Shown one piece after another: positions 6,817-15,982 of a stretch of DNA of 64,000 bases (positions within the stretch are counted from its first letter, which is position 1; the number at the start of each line of letters is the position of its first letter). The position numbers and the translations under genes were made by a program. A model generated the notes under the pieces. The model saw only the letters and a list, made by a program, of their open reading frames with translations. It was not told where the DNA came from and made no database searches. The stretch spans positions 1-64,000 of the forward strand of contig NZ_JARZHG010000014.1 in assembly GCF_029946505.1 (NCBI RefSeq), written 5' to 3'. This stretch comes from Polyangium sp. y55x31. Its GTDB lineage: Bacteria > Myxococcota_A > Polyangia > Polyangiales > Polyangiaceae.

Positions 6817-9111
6817 GTGGTGCAGCGGCGGATCGTGATGGGGCTCATCGGGCTCGGGGCGCTTGGCCTCGGGGCCTGCGCGCGCTCGGTGCCGATGCCC
6901 GGCGAGACCACGTCGAGCGCCGAGGGCGGCACGGCCGCGTCGGCCTCGGCCTCGGCCACCACGAGCGCCTCCGCCGCGCCCGCGGCCGTCGCCGTCGCCA
7001 CGACAGCAGCCGCACTCGCGCCCGCCGCGCCGCCCGCGCGCTGGGCCGACGCCGTGCGCCTCGAGCGCTGGGACGAGGCCGAGGCGCAGCTCGACGCGCT
7101 CCCCGAGGCCGAGCGGCAGCGGCCCGAGATGCGCTACCTCCGGGGCCGCGTGGCGCTCGAACGGGGCGACGCGGCGCGCGCGGTCGAGCTGTTCACGGGG
7201 CTCGACAAGGAGCTGCCGCTGCTCGCGGACGACATCGTGCGCAGGCGCGCCGAGGCCGCGTCCGTCGCGGGGCCCTTCGCCGAAGCCGCGGCGTTTTTCG
7301 GCAAATCGGGGGCCCCGGCCGACCTCTACCGCGCCGCGGTCGCGCTGGAGAAGGACGGGCAGCTCGCCGCGGCGCGGTCGATCCTCGATCGCGCGCTCGC
7401 CGCGGCAGCGCGCTCCCGCAAGAAGAGCGACGACGCGCCGCTGCGGGCCGCCCGCGCCCGGATCGCCGAGGCGCAGGGCCTCTTGCCCATCGCGATCGCC
7501 GACCTGCGCTGGCTCGCGGTCGAGGCCGCCGGGATGCCCGAGGGCGAGGCCGGCGCGGCCGCGCTTGGTCGGCTGAAGCAATCCCTCGCGCCGAAGGATC
7601 AGCTCGCCCGCGCGCTCGCGCTCGTCCGGGCGGGTCAGGCCGACGCGGCGGTTCCGATCCTCGACGAGCTCGAAAAAAAGAAGACGGTGCCGCTGCTCGA
7701 CGTGCTCCACGCGCGGGCCGAGGCGAAGCTCAAGGCGCGCGACTATCCCGAGGCCGAAAAAGCGTTCCGCGTGCTCTCCACGCTCCCGGGGCCGCGCAAG
7801 GTCGAGGCGATGTACCAGGCGGCGACCGCGCTCGCCCGTGGAGGACAGGCCGACGAGGCGATCAAGCGCTGGCTCGACATCGCCTCCCGTTACAAGAAAA
7901 ATAGCTGGGCCGAGCGCTCGCTTTATCAGGCGTCGCGCTGGCTGCTCCTCCGCGGCCGTTACGACGAGGCCGCGCCGCTCTACACGCGGTATCTCGCGCT
8001 CTTCCCGAAAGGCGTCTATCGCGAGGACGCCGAATACGAGCAGGCGCTCGCGCTTCTCTCGGCCGGGCAGCCGAAGGTCGCGCAAAAGACGCTGGGCAAG
8101 CTCGCGAAGGCCGCGAAAAAGCCCGACGAGGCCCAGAAGCTCCGCGAGCTCGAAGGGCTCGCCGCCTTCCGCGCCGGGAACCGCGACGAGGCCGTCCGTA
8201 TCTGGACCGAGGTCGCCCGCACGTTCCCGCTTTCCTTCGCCGCGCTCGCCGCCCGTTCGCGCCTCGCCGCCGCGGGTGCGCCCTTGCCGCCTCTCATCGA
8301 GCCCGCGGCCGCGCGCCCCGCGAATCCGCTCGACCTCGATTTGCCCGATCCGGCGCGGCTCCTCGTCTCGATCGGGCTCGACGCCGAGGCCGAGGGGCGC
8401 CTGGTCCCGTTCGAGCGAGAAGCGGCCGCGCGGTTCGCCGGTCGCGAGGCCGAGGCGCTTTGCGGCATGTATGGCAAGCTCGCGCATGCGCGGCGTCGTT
8501 ATCGGGTGGGCGTGGCGCAGGTGGGAATGCCGCAGCTCCTCCGCGCGCCCGGCGAGGCCGATCGCTGGGCCTGGGAGTGCCTCTATCCGCGGCCGTACCT
8601 CGACGAGGTCCAGAAGCTCGAAACCGAGCACGAAGTGCCCCGCGGGCTCGTGCATTCGCTCATGCGGCAGGAGAGCGCATTCGATCAGGAGGCGCTTTCG
8701 CCCGTGTTCGCCGTGGGCCTGCTCCAGCTCATGCCGAAGACGGCGGAGAAGGCCGCGGCCGAGGTCGGCATGAGCTTCGAGCCGTCACGGCTCAAGAGCC
8801 CGCACGTGAATCTGCGGCTCGGCTCGTATTACATCGGCAAGCTGCTCAAGACGTTCCGGAAAAACCCGGTCCTCGCGGTGGCGTCCTACAACGCGGGGCC
8901 GCGGGCTGTCGGGCAATGGATGCGGCCTGGCGTGGACGCGGAGGCGGATCTCTGGGTCGCGCGGATCCCCTACGACGAGACGCGCAATTACGTGGCGCGC
9001 GTGCTCGGCAACCTCGCGCGGTATCAATGGCTGGAAGGCGGCGACGCGGCCGTCGCGCCGCTCGTGCTGGAGGTGCCGGTCGACGTCGAGGTGCCGCCGG
9101 ACGCGTATTGA
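6817..9111 (+). CDS. Lipid-anchored soluble lytic murein transglycosylase with TPR-like domain
   Basis: About 764 residues. GGAGGA ends seven bases before the GTG at 6817, which favours it over the GTG at 6811. The signal peptide ends in a lipobox LGAC. A long superhelical region of TPR/Sel1-like helices (residues ~70-500) resembles the ring of Slt70. The C-terminal SLT domain has the catalytic Glu619 in L-M-R-Q-E-S-A-F-D, then A-V-G-L-L-Q-L-M-P and A-S-Y-N-A-G-P, the canonical GH23 motifs. The enzyme should cleave peptidoglycan glycan strands to 1,6-anhydro products in the periplasm. Anchoring by lipid rather than free secretion is a local variation. Confidence 0.9.
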   Translation: MVQRRIVMGLIGLGALGLGACARSVPMPGETTSSAEGGTAASASASATTSASAAPAAVAVATTAAALAPAAPPARWADAVRLERWDEAEAQLDALPEAERQRPEMRYLRGRVALERGDAARAVELFTGLDKELPLLADDIVRRRAEAASVAGPFAEAAAFFGKSGAPADLYRAAVALEKDGQLAAARSILDRALAAAARSRKKSDDAPLRAARARIAEAQGLLPIAIADLRWLAVEAAGMPEGEAGAAALGRLKQSLAPKDQLARALALVRAGQADAAVPILDELEKKKTVPLLDVLHARAEAKLKARDYPEAEKAFRVLSTLPGPRKVEAMYQAATALARGGQADEAIKRWLDIASRYKKNSWAERSLYQASRWLLLRGRYDEAAPLYTRYLALFPKGVYREDAEYEQALALLSAGQPKVAQKTLGKLAKAAKKPDEAQKLRELEGLAAFRAGNRDEAVRIWTEVARTFPLSFAALAARSRLAAAGAPLPPLIEPAAARPANPLDLDLPDPARLLVSIGLDAEAEGRLVPFEREAAARFAGREAEALCGMYGKLAHARRRYRVGVAQVGMPQLLRAPGEADRWAWECLYPRPYLDEVQKLETEHEVPRGLVHSLMRQESAFDQEALSPVFAVGLLQLMPKTAEKAAAEVGMSFEPSRLKSPHVNLRLGSYYIGKLLKTFRKNPVLAVASYNAGPRAVGQWMRPGVDAEADLWVARIPYDETRNYVARVLGNLARYQWLEGGDAAVAPLVLEVPVDVEVPPDAY

Positions 9112-9144
9112 TCGCATCCGTCGCGGATCGTGTAGAGTGTCCGC

Positions 9145-10491
9145 GTGGGAAACGTCGCCCCCTCCTCCCGAAGCCCGTCGCTCGTCGAGCCCGGGGATCT
9201 CGTCGCTGGGAAATACCGGGTCGAGCGGGTCATCGCCGCGGGCGGCATGGGCGTCGTCGTGGCGGCCCGCCACGAGAGCCTCGACCAGCGCTACGCGATC
9301 AAGCTCCTGCGGCCCGAGATTCTCGACAACGAGGAGGCCGTCGCCCGATTCCTCACCGAGGCGCGCACCGCGGCGCGGCTCGAGAGCGAGCACGTCGCGC
9401 GTGTCTTCGACGTGGGGCGCCTCGACGCGGGCGTGCCGTACATGGTCATGGAGTACCTCGACGGCGTCGACCTCGACCAGCTCATCGAGAGCCGCGGCCC
9501 CTTGCCGGTCGTCGAGGCCGTCGACCTCGTCGTGCAGGCGCTCCAGGCCATCGCCGAGGCGCACGCCGCGGGCATCGTCCATCGCGACATCAAGCCGGCG
9601 AACCTCGTGCTCACGAAGCGCAGCGACGGCTCGGCGCGCATCAAGGTCCTCGACTTCGGCATCTCCAAGCACCGCAGCATCGACGCCTCCGGCGCGGTCG
9701 CCGGCGCGATCACCTCGACGCAGCAGGTGATCGGCTCGCCGCAGTACATGGCGCCCGAGCAGATCTCCTCGCCGAAAAACGTCGACGGCCGCGCCGACGT
9801 CTGGGCCATCGGCGCCACGCTCTACGACCTGCTCACGGGCAAACCCCCGTTCGACGGCGAGACCGTGGGCCTCATCCTCGCGCGCGTGCTCCGCGACCCG
9901 CCGCCGCGCCTGCGCATCGATCGCCCCGACGCGCCCGCGGGCCTCGAAAAGGTCCTCCTCCGGTGCATGGAGCGCGAGCCGAGCGCGCGCTTCCGCAACG
10001 TCGCCGAGCTCTCGGCCGCCCTCGCCCCGTTCGGCTCGGCGGCCTCGAAAATCGCGGCCGAGCGTATCGCGGGCGCCCTCGGTCGAGGCATCTCGGCCAC
10101 GCTCTCGACCTCGGCCACCTCCGTGCGCGACGGGCGCCCCGCTCCGGGTCGCGCCACGCGGCTCGTCGGGGCGGGCCTCTTCGGCGCCGCGCTCCTCGGC
10201 GCCGGCGCCTGGGCCTTGCTTGGCGGGAGGAACGTCAAGACCGAGCCCGCCGTCGCCCCTGCCGCGGAGGTCGCGCCGCCGCGCCCTCCCACCGACGTGG
10301 CGGTCACGCCGGCCGCTGCTTCGACCGACCTCACGCCCGCCTCTGCCTCGGCGGCCCCTCTGGCCCCCGCGTCCGCGCAAGCGTCGGCGGCCCCTGCCGT
10401 GATCCCGCGCTTCCCGGCGACATCGAAGGGGGGCACGCCGAACACGACCAAGAAGACGAACAAGGCCGATCTCCTGAACGATCGACAATGA
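9145..10491 (+). CDS. Hanks-type Ser/Thr protein kinase with C-terminal membrane anchor
   Basis: 448 residues from a GTG start. The kinase domain spans about residues 20-290: glycine loop AAGGMGVVV, the VAIK-equivalent lysine in Y-A-I-K-L-L, catalytic loop HRDIKPAN, DFGISKH and G-S-P-Q-Y-M-A-P-E-Q in the activation segment, so it should be catalytically active. An Ala/Ser linker and one transmembrane segment (LVGAGLFGAALLGAGAWALL, ~335-355) are followed by a Pro/Ala-rich extracytoplasmic tail of about 90 residues with no sensor fold. It starts 33 bases after the transglycosylase and precedes an envelope gene pair, so it may respond to envelope status. Confidence 0.9.
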   Translation: MGNVAPSSRSPSLVEPGDLVAGKYRVERVIAAGGMGVVVAARHESLDQRYAIKLLRPEILDNEEAVARFLTEARTAARLESEHVARVFDVGRLDAGVPYMVMEYLDGVDLDQLIESRGPLPVVEAVDLVVQALQAIAEAHAAGIVHRDIKPANLVLTKRSDGSARIKVLDFGISKHRSIDASGAVAGAITSTQQVIGSPQYMAPEQISSPKNVDGRADVWAIGATLYDLLTGKPPFDGETVGLILARVLRDPPPRLRIDRPDAPAGLEKVLLRCMEREPSARFRNVAELSAALAPFGSAASKIAAERIAGALGRGISATLSTSATSVRDGRPAPGRATRLVGAGLFGAALLGAGAWALLGGRNVKTEPAVAPAAEVAPPRPPTDVAVTPAAASTDLTPASASAAPLAPASAQASAAPAVIPRFPATSKGGTPNTTKKTNKADLLNDRQ

Positions 10492-10570
10492 GGCAGGTTC
10501 GCAACGGGGGGGCTCACGAGAACGACGGTTGAGATTCGGAGCGATCGACGGTACTTTGCTCGCCCCCCGC

Positions 10571-11575
10571 ATGCGCTTTCGAACGATCGCCGCCGTCCTG
10601 CTCCTTTCGTCGTTCGCGGGTCCGGCCGCGGCGTTCGGGCAGGGCAATCCCGCGAATACGCCGACCGCGGCGGACAAAGCCCTCGCCGAGACCTTGTTTC
10701 GCGAGGCAAAAAAGCTCATGGGCGACGGCAAGGTGGCCGAGGCCTGCCCCAAGTTCGCCGAGAGCCACCGGCTCGATCCCACCCTGGGTTCGCTCCTGAA
10801 CCTCGCGGTCTGTCACGAGGAGGAGGGCAAGACCGCGAGTGCGTGGGCGGAGTTCACCGAGGCCGCCTCGCGCGCCATGGCCGCGAAAAACAAGGAGCGC
10901 GCCGCATTCGCCAAGGAGCGGGCCGCGGCCCTGGAGAAGAAGCTCTCGCGCGTGGCGCTCGACGTGACGGCGAAGGCGCCCGGGATGAAGGTGACGCTCG
11001 GCGAGCGGGAGGTCGGCGAGGCGACATTTGGCACGGCCATGCCCTTCGACCCGGGTCCGCTCGCGCTGAAGGTGGAGGCGCCGGGCAAAAAACCGTATGT
11101 CGAGACAATCCAGGTCGAGCCGGGTCCGTCCGAGAAGCGCGTGCAGGTTCCAGCGCTCGAAACCGCGCCGCCGGTGAAGTCCGAGGAGGCGACGACGAAG
11201 CCGTCCGCGGAGGGCGGGCTCAGCGGGCAGCGGATCGGGGCGCTCGCCGCGGGCGGGCTCGGGCTCGTGGGGATCGGCGTGGGCGCGGCGTTCGGGGTGA
11301 TGGCCCTCGAAGGCGCGGCCGCGCTCGAGGGCCGGTGCAGCGGCGCGACCTGCAAGACCACGGCGGACGTCGAGAAAAACGACGAAGCGCTCCTCCGGGC
11401 GCACATCTCCACGGCGGGATTCGTGGTCGGCGGCGTCGGGCTCGCGGCGGCCGCCATTCTCTGGTTCACGGCGCCGAAGCGCGGGCAAAAGCCGCCCGCG
11501 ACCGGGTTCGTCGTCCACGTTTTGCCCTCGGTGAGCCCCACCGGCGCGGGCTTCGTGATGGGAGGTGCTTTCTGA
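10571..11575 (+). CDS. Exported TPR/PEGA-like membrane protein
   Basis: 334 residues. The ATG at 10571 begins a Sec signal peptide (MRFRTIAAVLLLSSFAGPAAAFG). The N-terminal domain has helix pairs of TPR type (LFREAKKLMGDGKVAEACPKF... LGSLLNLAVCHEE), a pattern seen in a large myxobacterial family often encoded near kinases. A beta-rich PEGA-like segment follows (V-T-A-K-A-P-G-M-K-V-T-L), then two hydrophobic segments around residues 225-250 and 285-305. It probably sits in the inner membrane facing the periplasm. The stop overlaps the ATG of the next lipoprotein gene (TGATG), so the two are translationally coupled. Role unknown. Confidence 0.8.
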   Translation: MRFRTIAAVLLLSSFAGPAAAFGQGNPANTPTAADKALAETLFREAKKLMGDGKVAEACPKFAESHRLDPTLGSLLNLAVCHEEEGKTASAWAEFTEAASRAMAAKNKERAAFAKERAAALEKKLSRVALDVTAKAPGMKVTLGEREVGEATFGTAMPFDPGPLALKVEAPGKKPYVETIQVEPGPSEKRVQVPALETAPPVKSEEATTKPSAEGGLSGQRIGALAAGGLGLVGIGVGAAFGVMALEGAAALEGRCSGATCKTTADVEKNDEALLRAHISTAGFVVGGVGLAAAAILWFTAPKRGQKPPATGFVVHVLPSVSPTGAGFVMGGAF

Positions 11576-12693
11576 TGCGCGCGCCCTTCTGGAGGCATGC
11601 CACCCTGGGGGCGTCCGCGCTCCTTTCCCTGTGCGCGACCGGCTGTCACCTCGTCGCGGGCCTCGAAGAGCGCGAGGTCGCCGGATCCGGGGGCGTCGGG
11701 GGCCAGACCTGTGATCCGGTGTATGGCAAGCCGGGGCCGGACCTCGGTCCCGCCTTGATGCCCGGCCAGATCCCGATCGTCGAGGAGACGGAGCGGCCGA
11801 GGCACCTCGCCGTCGATTCGCTGGCCGATGGCTACGTGTACTGGTCGAGCGAGGCGGCGGGCACGCTCGGAGGCGTGTGGCGCGCGCCCAAATTCCCGGA
11901 GAAGCTCGTAACGAAGGGCGTGCAGGTCGCGCCCGTCGACGCCAGCTTGCGCACCATCGGGCAGCTCCTCGTCGATGGTACGAATTCGTATGTTTACTGG
12001 GTCGAGCGCCCGGTCGGCGAATGCACGCCGGACAACCCGCTGCGCATCATGCGGATCGCGCCGGGGGAGACGTGCGCCGTCGGCGAGCAGCTCTTCGCGA
12101 GCTGCGAGGCGGGGGTGAATCAGATCGCCCTCGACGGGGCCGCGTTGTACTGGACCGACCCGCCCGCGCACAAAGTGTGGTCGATGGACGTGGTCACGAA
12201 GGAGATGACCGACACGCAGCTCGCCGCCGACGTCGAGCCGGTCGCGATCGGGGTCGACACGGAGGCCGTCTTCTGGAGCGCCCGGGTGGGCACGGCCGGC
12301 GAGCACCGCTTCTTCCGGATGGCCAAGAAGACGAAGGAGATCCAGGAAGCCGCCGCGGAACACCTCGCGCAGATCTTCGTCCTGCACAACGAATACGTCT
12401 ACTGGATCAGCCCCGATTTCGGCGTGGGCGGGCGCTTCATCGCGAATGACATCGGGAGCCAGAGCCTGTTCCTCGAGGGCATCGACAAACCCGGCGACAT
12501 CGCCCTCCGCAGCGACAGGGTCTACGTCTCCGCGGCGGCCGAGGCGACGGTGCGTGTCTTCACGAGGGATATGCTGGAGCCGCTCAATCCCCTGGCGACG
12601 ATGCAGGCCTACCCGCAGGGCATGGGCCTCGTGGGGGACTATCTCTTCTGGGCGAACTTCCAGGGGAACATGATCATGCGGCACCAATTCTAG
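11575..12693 (+). CDS. Beta-propeller-like lipoprotein
   Basis: 372 residues, starting at the ATG that overlaps the preceding stop codon. The signal peptide ends with a Cys at about residue 24 (LSLCATGC), followed by a short Gly linker (GSGGVGG). The rest is built of repeating D-G-x-x-x-Y-W-x-x-R/S units (for example DGTNSYVYWVE, DGAALYWTDP, VDTEAVFWSARV, YVYWISPDF), which suggests a YWTD/six-bladed beta-propeller of the kind used for ligand binding. Translational coupling with the TPR/PEGA-like protein suggests a common envelope complex downstream of the kinase. A shared terminator follows. Confidence 0.8.
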   Translation: MRAPFWRHATLGASALLSLCATGCHLVAGLEEREVAGSGGVGGQTCDPVYGKPGPDLGPALMPGQIPIVEETERPRHLAVDSLADGYVYWSSEAAGTLGGVWRAPKFPEKLVTKGVQVAPVDASLRTIGQLLVDGTNSYVYWVERPVGECTPDNPLRIMRIAPGETCAVGEQLFASCEAGVNQIALDGAALYWTDPPAHKVWSMDVVTKEMTDTQLAADVEPVAIGVDTEAVFWSARVGTAGEHRFFRMAKKTKEIQEAAAEHLAQIFVLHNEYVYWISPDFGVGGRFIANDIGSQSLFLEGIDKPGDIALRSDRVYVSAAAEATVRVFTRDMLEPLNPLATMQAYPQGMGLVGDYLFWANFQGNMIMRHQF

Positions 12694-12700
12694 GCCGCGA

Positions 12701-12735
12701 AAAGGGGCCCCGCACGGGCGCGGGCGGAGCCCCTT
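12701..12735. terminator. Bidirectional intrinsic terminator
   Basis: AAAGGGGC and GCCCCTTT form a hairpin with a GC-rich internal part. It is flanked by A and T runs on the two sides and lies between convergent genes ending at 12693 (+) and 12746 (-). Confidence 0.75.
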
Positions 12736-12745
12736 TCGTGTCACG

Positions 12746-15019
12746 TCACGGGCAGGCCATGACGTTGTTCGCCGCGCCGGGCGTCGGCTGACCGACCTTG
12801 AACTTGTCGCCATTCCTGCGGCCGTCGCCGCAGCGCTGGATGGACACGGTGTTGCCGTTGCTGCCCTCGTTCACCTGGACGCGCCCCGTCGTCCCGGGGG
12901 GCCCGATGAGAACATCCAAGAGGCCCGCGTCGTCCGCCTGGCCCTCGGAGTAGACGAGCGCGTCGATGAGGCCGCTCGCCGTGACGGCCGTCCCGTTCGG
13001 GAACGTCGCCGGCAGGGCCTGGTAAATGCCGACGGCATCCTGGCCATTCTGCATTGCGGCGGGCATCGTGAGGGGCGGCGTGGGCGTCATGCCGGAGGTT
13101 CCGACCCACAGGATGCCGTTTGCGTCGGTCGTGCCGGCGAGCTCGACCGTGAGGTACGAGGGGTCGTTCGCCTGGCCGCCGTTGAAGAACACGAGCGTGT
13201 AGCCCGCGAGGCTCACGTTCGGCACGCCCGTCACGACCTCGACGATCTCGGCATTGTCGGTGCTCGGCTGATCACAATCGAGCTCGTTGATGAGCAGATG
13301 AATCACGGTCACCGGGAACGGCGCCGTGTCGCCGCCCGGCGCGGTGATGACGAGGTTCTGCAGCGCGATCGGCGTCGTGTCGGGCACGTTCGTGATCGTG
13401 ATCTGCGTGTTGCTGTTGACCGTGAACGTCTGATCGACGCCGCCGATCTTCACCGCCGTCGCGCCCGTGAAACCATTGCCCGTGACGACGAGCTTGCCGC
13501 CGTGCGCGATGACCTGGTAATCGACCGCCGTCACCTTCTGGGCGAGGCAGGCCATGTTGCCGGCGCAATCCGTGTCGGCGCAGTCGACGAGGCCGTCGCA
13601 ATCGTCGTCGGCGAGGTCGGCGCAAGCCATTTCCATCGTCATGCCGCTCGGGCAGACGCACGCCATCGTCATCGCCTCGCAGACGAGGCCGTTCGCCCCG
13701 CACGACTTGCCCGCGCAATCGGCGTCGGCGCAGTCGGTCGCCATGTCGCCGTCGTCGTCCACCATGTTGCCGCAGTTCTCCTGCGGCAGACACGCCGGAT
13801 CGGCGGCGCAATCGGGATCGGCGCAATCGACCATCATGTCGCCGTCGTCGTCCTTCATGTTGGCGCAGGACTCGACGCATTGAGGCGCCATCGCGCAGTC
13901 CGGATCGGCGCAATCGATGAGGTTGTCCGCGTCCTCGTCGAGGACGCCATCGCTACAGACCTCGGGCGTCACTGCGTTGGCCGCGCCGGGCGTGAGCACC
14001 GTCGTGGCCGTCCAGTCGGTGTCGTCGTCGGCCGTCTTCTGCCCGTTCGGCATGCGGACGAGCGAGCGCATGGGCGAGGACGCGAGCTGATTGTCGATCT
14101 CCGTGATCGGCGTGCCCGAGACGAGCGAGACGGTTTGTCCCTCGATCTCCACCGCGGTGATGGCCATCATCTGGTTTTCGTAGGAAACCCCGTCGAGCAG
14201 CGTCGCGGTCGGCTTGTGGAAGAGCGCAATGCCGTCCGGCGAGCCGTTCTGGAGGTTGTCCTGCGGACCGGAGAACGGGACGACCGTCGCGCCCGGATCG
14301 ATGCCGGCCATCCCAGGCGCCGCGAGCACAAGGTACTTGCCGGCTCCGAGCAAACCCGTGAGCGGATACGACTTGGTGACCGCGGGCGGGGCTCCTCCGG
14401 CCGGCGTCCCATTGACGATGTAGATCTCGGTGCCGTCGAGCATCACGTCGCCGCCGGCATTGTAGATCTCGACGAACTCGGCCGTGTCGGCGCTGCTGTT
14501 GTCGTAATCGACCTCGTTGATGACGAGCTTGCCGCACGCGGGCGACATCGCGCAGTCGGCGTCGGCGCAGTCGATGTCGCCGTCCTGGTCCTCGTCCCCG
14601 CCGCCCGCGCAGACCTCAGCGCACGCCGCCGCGCAGTCGGCGTCGGCGCAGTCGATGTCGCCGTCGCCGTCGTCATCCATCGTGTTGTTGCAGACCTCGG
14701 TGGGGGGATTTCCGCCGCCGGATCCACCCGCGCCGCCCATGCCGCCGCCGCCCATACCGCCGGCGCCGCCCATACCGCCGACGCCCCCGGTGCCGCCCAT
14801 GCCGCCGCCGCCCTGGCCGCCGACGCCGCCCATGCCGCCGCCGCCCTGGCCGCCGACGCCGCCCTGGCCGCCGTCGCCGCCGACGCCGCCGGTCCCGCCG
14901 GTGCCGCCCGTGCTCGACGAGCTCGTCGTGGTGTTCTGCGTCGGTTCGTCGCTACACCCGACGGCGCCCACGGCGAGCGCCGCGAGGACCCCCGCCACCG
15001 AAAGAGATCGAAGCTTCAT
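12746..15019 (-). CDS. Large lipoprotein with MopE-like Asp/Cys repeats, two lamin-tail domains and an IPT/TIG domain
   Basis: 757 residues. The ATG at 15019 has GGAG seven bases upstream and begins a lipoprotein signal (lipobox AVGC). After Ser/Thr and Gly-rich linkers (GGMGGAGG, residues ~38-105) come MopE-like repeats of form C-x-N-x3-D-D-D-G-D-x3-D-C-A-D-x-D-C: two before residue 160 and four between ~340 and 500. A lamin-tail domain lies between them (LVINEVDYDNSSADTAEFVE), an IPT/TIG-like domain at ~510-590 (VVTGNGFTGATAVKIGG) and a second lamin-tail domain (LLINELDCDQPSTDNAEIVE) at the C-terminus. The Asp-rich loops probably bind calcium. It is an extracellular adhesive or structural protein; its partner is unknown. 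Confidence 0.85.
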   Translation of the reverse strand: MKLRSLSVAGVLAALAVGAVGCSDEPTQNTTTSSSSTGGTGGTGGVGGDGGQGGVGGQGGGGMGGVGGQGGGGMGGTGGVGGMGGAGGMGGGGMGGAGGSGGGNPPTEVCNNTMDDDGDGDIDCADADCAAACAEVCAGGGDEDQDGDIDCADADCAMSPACGKLVINEVDYDNSSADTAEFVEIYNAGGDVMLDGTEIYIVNGTPAGGAPPAVTKSYPLTGLLGAGKYLVLAAPGMAGIDPGATVVPFSGPQDNLQNGSPDGIALFHKPTATLLDGVSYENQMMAITAVEIEGQTVSLVSGTPITEIDNQLASSPMRSLVRMPNGQKTADDDTDWTATTVLTPGAANAVTPEVCSDGVLDEDADNLIDCADPDCAMAPQCVESCANMKDDDGDMMVDCADPDCAADPACLPQENCGNMVDDDGDMATDCADADCAGKSCGANGLVCEAMTMACVCPSGMTMEMACADLADDDCDGLVDCADTDCAGNMACLAQKVTAVDYQVIAHGGKLVVTGNGFTGATAVKIGGVDQTFTVNSNTQITITNVPDTTPIALQNLVITAPGGDTAPFPVTVIHLLINELDCDQPSTDNAEIVEVVTGVPNVSLAGYTLVFFNGGQANDPSYLTVELAGTTDANGILWVGTSGMTPTPPLTMPAAMQNGQDAVGIYQALPATFPNGTAVTASGLIDALVYSEGQADDAGLLDVLIGPPGTTGRVQVNEGSNGNTVSIQRCGDGRRNGDKFKVGQPTPGAANNVMACP

Positions 15020-15145
15020 GGAAAAACTCCTCATCGAGGTCGCACGCCCGGGATGGGCACTACCAGGCGTGCGGACCGGATGAAAGGGGCTTTTCGGGAC
15101 AGGACGGTTGTTCGGGGGAAACGCGGAGGGTGATCGTCGGGACGA

Positions 15146-15853
15146 TCACGGGCAGTTGATCTTCGTGCAACCGACGAGTCCATCCTCGCTACACGTGCAC
15201 GTGTTGCAACCGTCACTCGCCTGCCACGAATCTCCGGGTTGGTAGGTTTGTCCGCCATAGGTGCATGTGAGGCAGGCTTTTTCGGTGCACGCGACCGCGC
15301 CGTCGGCCGTGCACGTGCACGTATTGCAGCCGTCCGTCGAGGGGAACGAGTCGCCGGGCGAGTGGGTTTGTCCGTCGTACAGACAAGAACAGTCGTTCTC
15401 GGAGCAACTGATCGAGCCGTCTTCCCCGCAGGCGCACGTATTGCAGCCGTCCACCGAGGGGAACATGTCGCCGGGCAAGTACCCGACCCCCTCGTAGATG
15501 CACGCCGGCTCGGCGCAGGCCTTCTCGGTGCACCCGACCGCGCCGTCGGCCATGCACGTGCACGTATTGCAGCCGTCGCTCGAGGGGAAGGTATCGCCCT
15601 CCGAGAAGGTCTGGCCGTCGTAGGTGCAGCTCGTGAGGCACGCCAATCGGGTGCATACGGTCGACCCATCGGCCTGGCAGGTGCACGTGTTGCAGCCGTC
15701 GGCCGCGGTGAATTCTTCGCCGACGGAGTATTGCTTGCCGTCGACCTCGCAGGCGCCGCCGCCCCCGCCGATGAAGATGCAGCCCGCCGTCGCGATCGAG
15801 AGCGCCGCGAGGGTGAAGGCCGAAAAGCAGTAAGAAAAGGTTCGTCGGATCAT
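15146..15853 (-). CDS. Lipoprotein with five pacifastin/VWC-like six-cysteine repeats
   Basis: 235 residues from the ATG at 15853, which starts a lipoprotein signal (IATAGC, Cys25) and a short poly-Gly linker. The remainder is five tandem repeats of about 40 residues. Each contains six cysteines in the order C-x17-18-C-N-T-C-x-C-x3-D-G-x3-C-T/S-x3-C; the third repeat has C-A-C and C-S. The C-N-x-C-x-C ... G ... C-T-x3-C core equals the signature of pacifastin light-chain domains, known as serine protease inhibitors in arthropods, and overlaps with VWC-like patterns. The first spacing is longer than in pacifastins. It is likely a disulfide-rich surface protein; inhibitor activity is only a possibility. 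Confidence 0.8.
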   Translation of the reverse strand: MIRRTFSYCFSAFTLAALSIATAGCIFIGGGGGACEVDGKQYSVGEEFTAADGCNTCTCQADGSTVCTRLACLTSCTYDGQTFSEGDTFPSSDGCNTCTCMADGAVGCTEKACAEPACIYEGVGYLPGDMFPSVDGCNTCACGEDGSISCSENDCSCLYDGQTHSPGDSFPSTDGCNTCTCTADGAVACTEKACLTCTYGGQTYQPGDSWQASDGCNTCTCSEDGLVGCTKINCP

Positions 15854-15982
15854 GACGTCTCCTGTGCCAGCATGAGCCAGATTCAAGCGCTGGCCGATCG
15901 GACGACGAGCCTAGAAAAAATCGTGCCAAGACGTGCAGGATTTCTTCGGAGGTCCAAAGGCCGGACCTCCAACGGCTGCACG

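Noticed and set aside
13298-15133. 611-codon open frame antisense to the lamin-tail lipoprotein, and similar long antisense frames (28077-30176, 6529-8655, 476-1606)
   Set aside because: In DNA of this GC content the opposite frames are often free of stops. Their products are Arg/Ala/Pro-rich without domains, and each lies over a clearly better gene.
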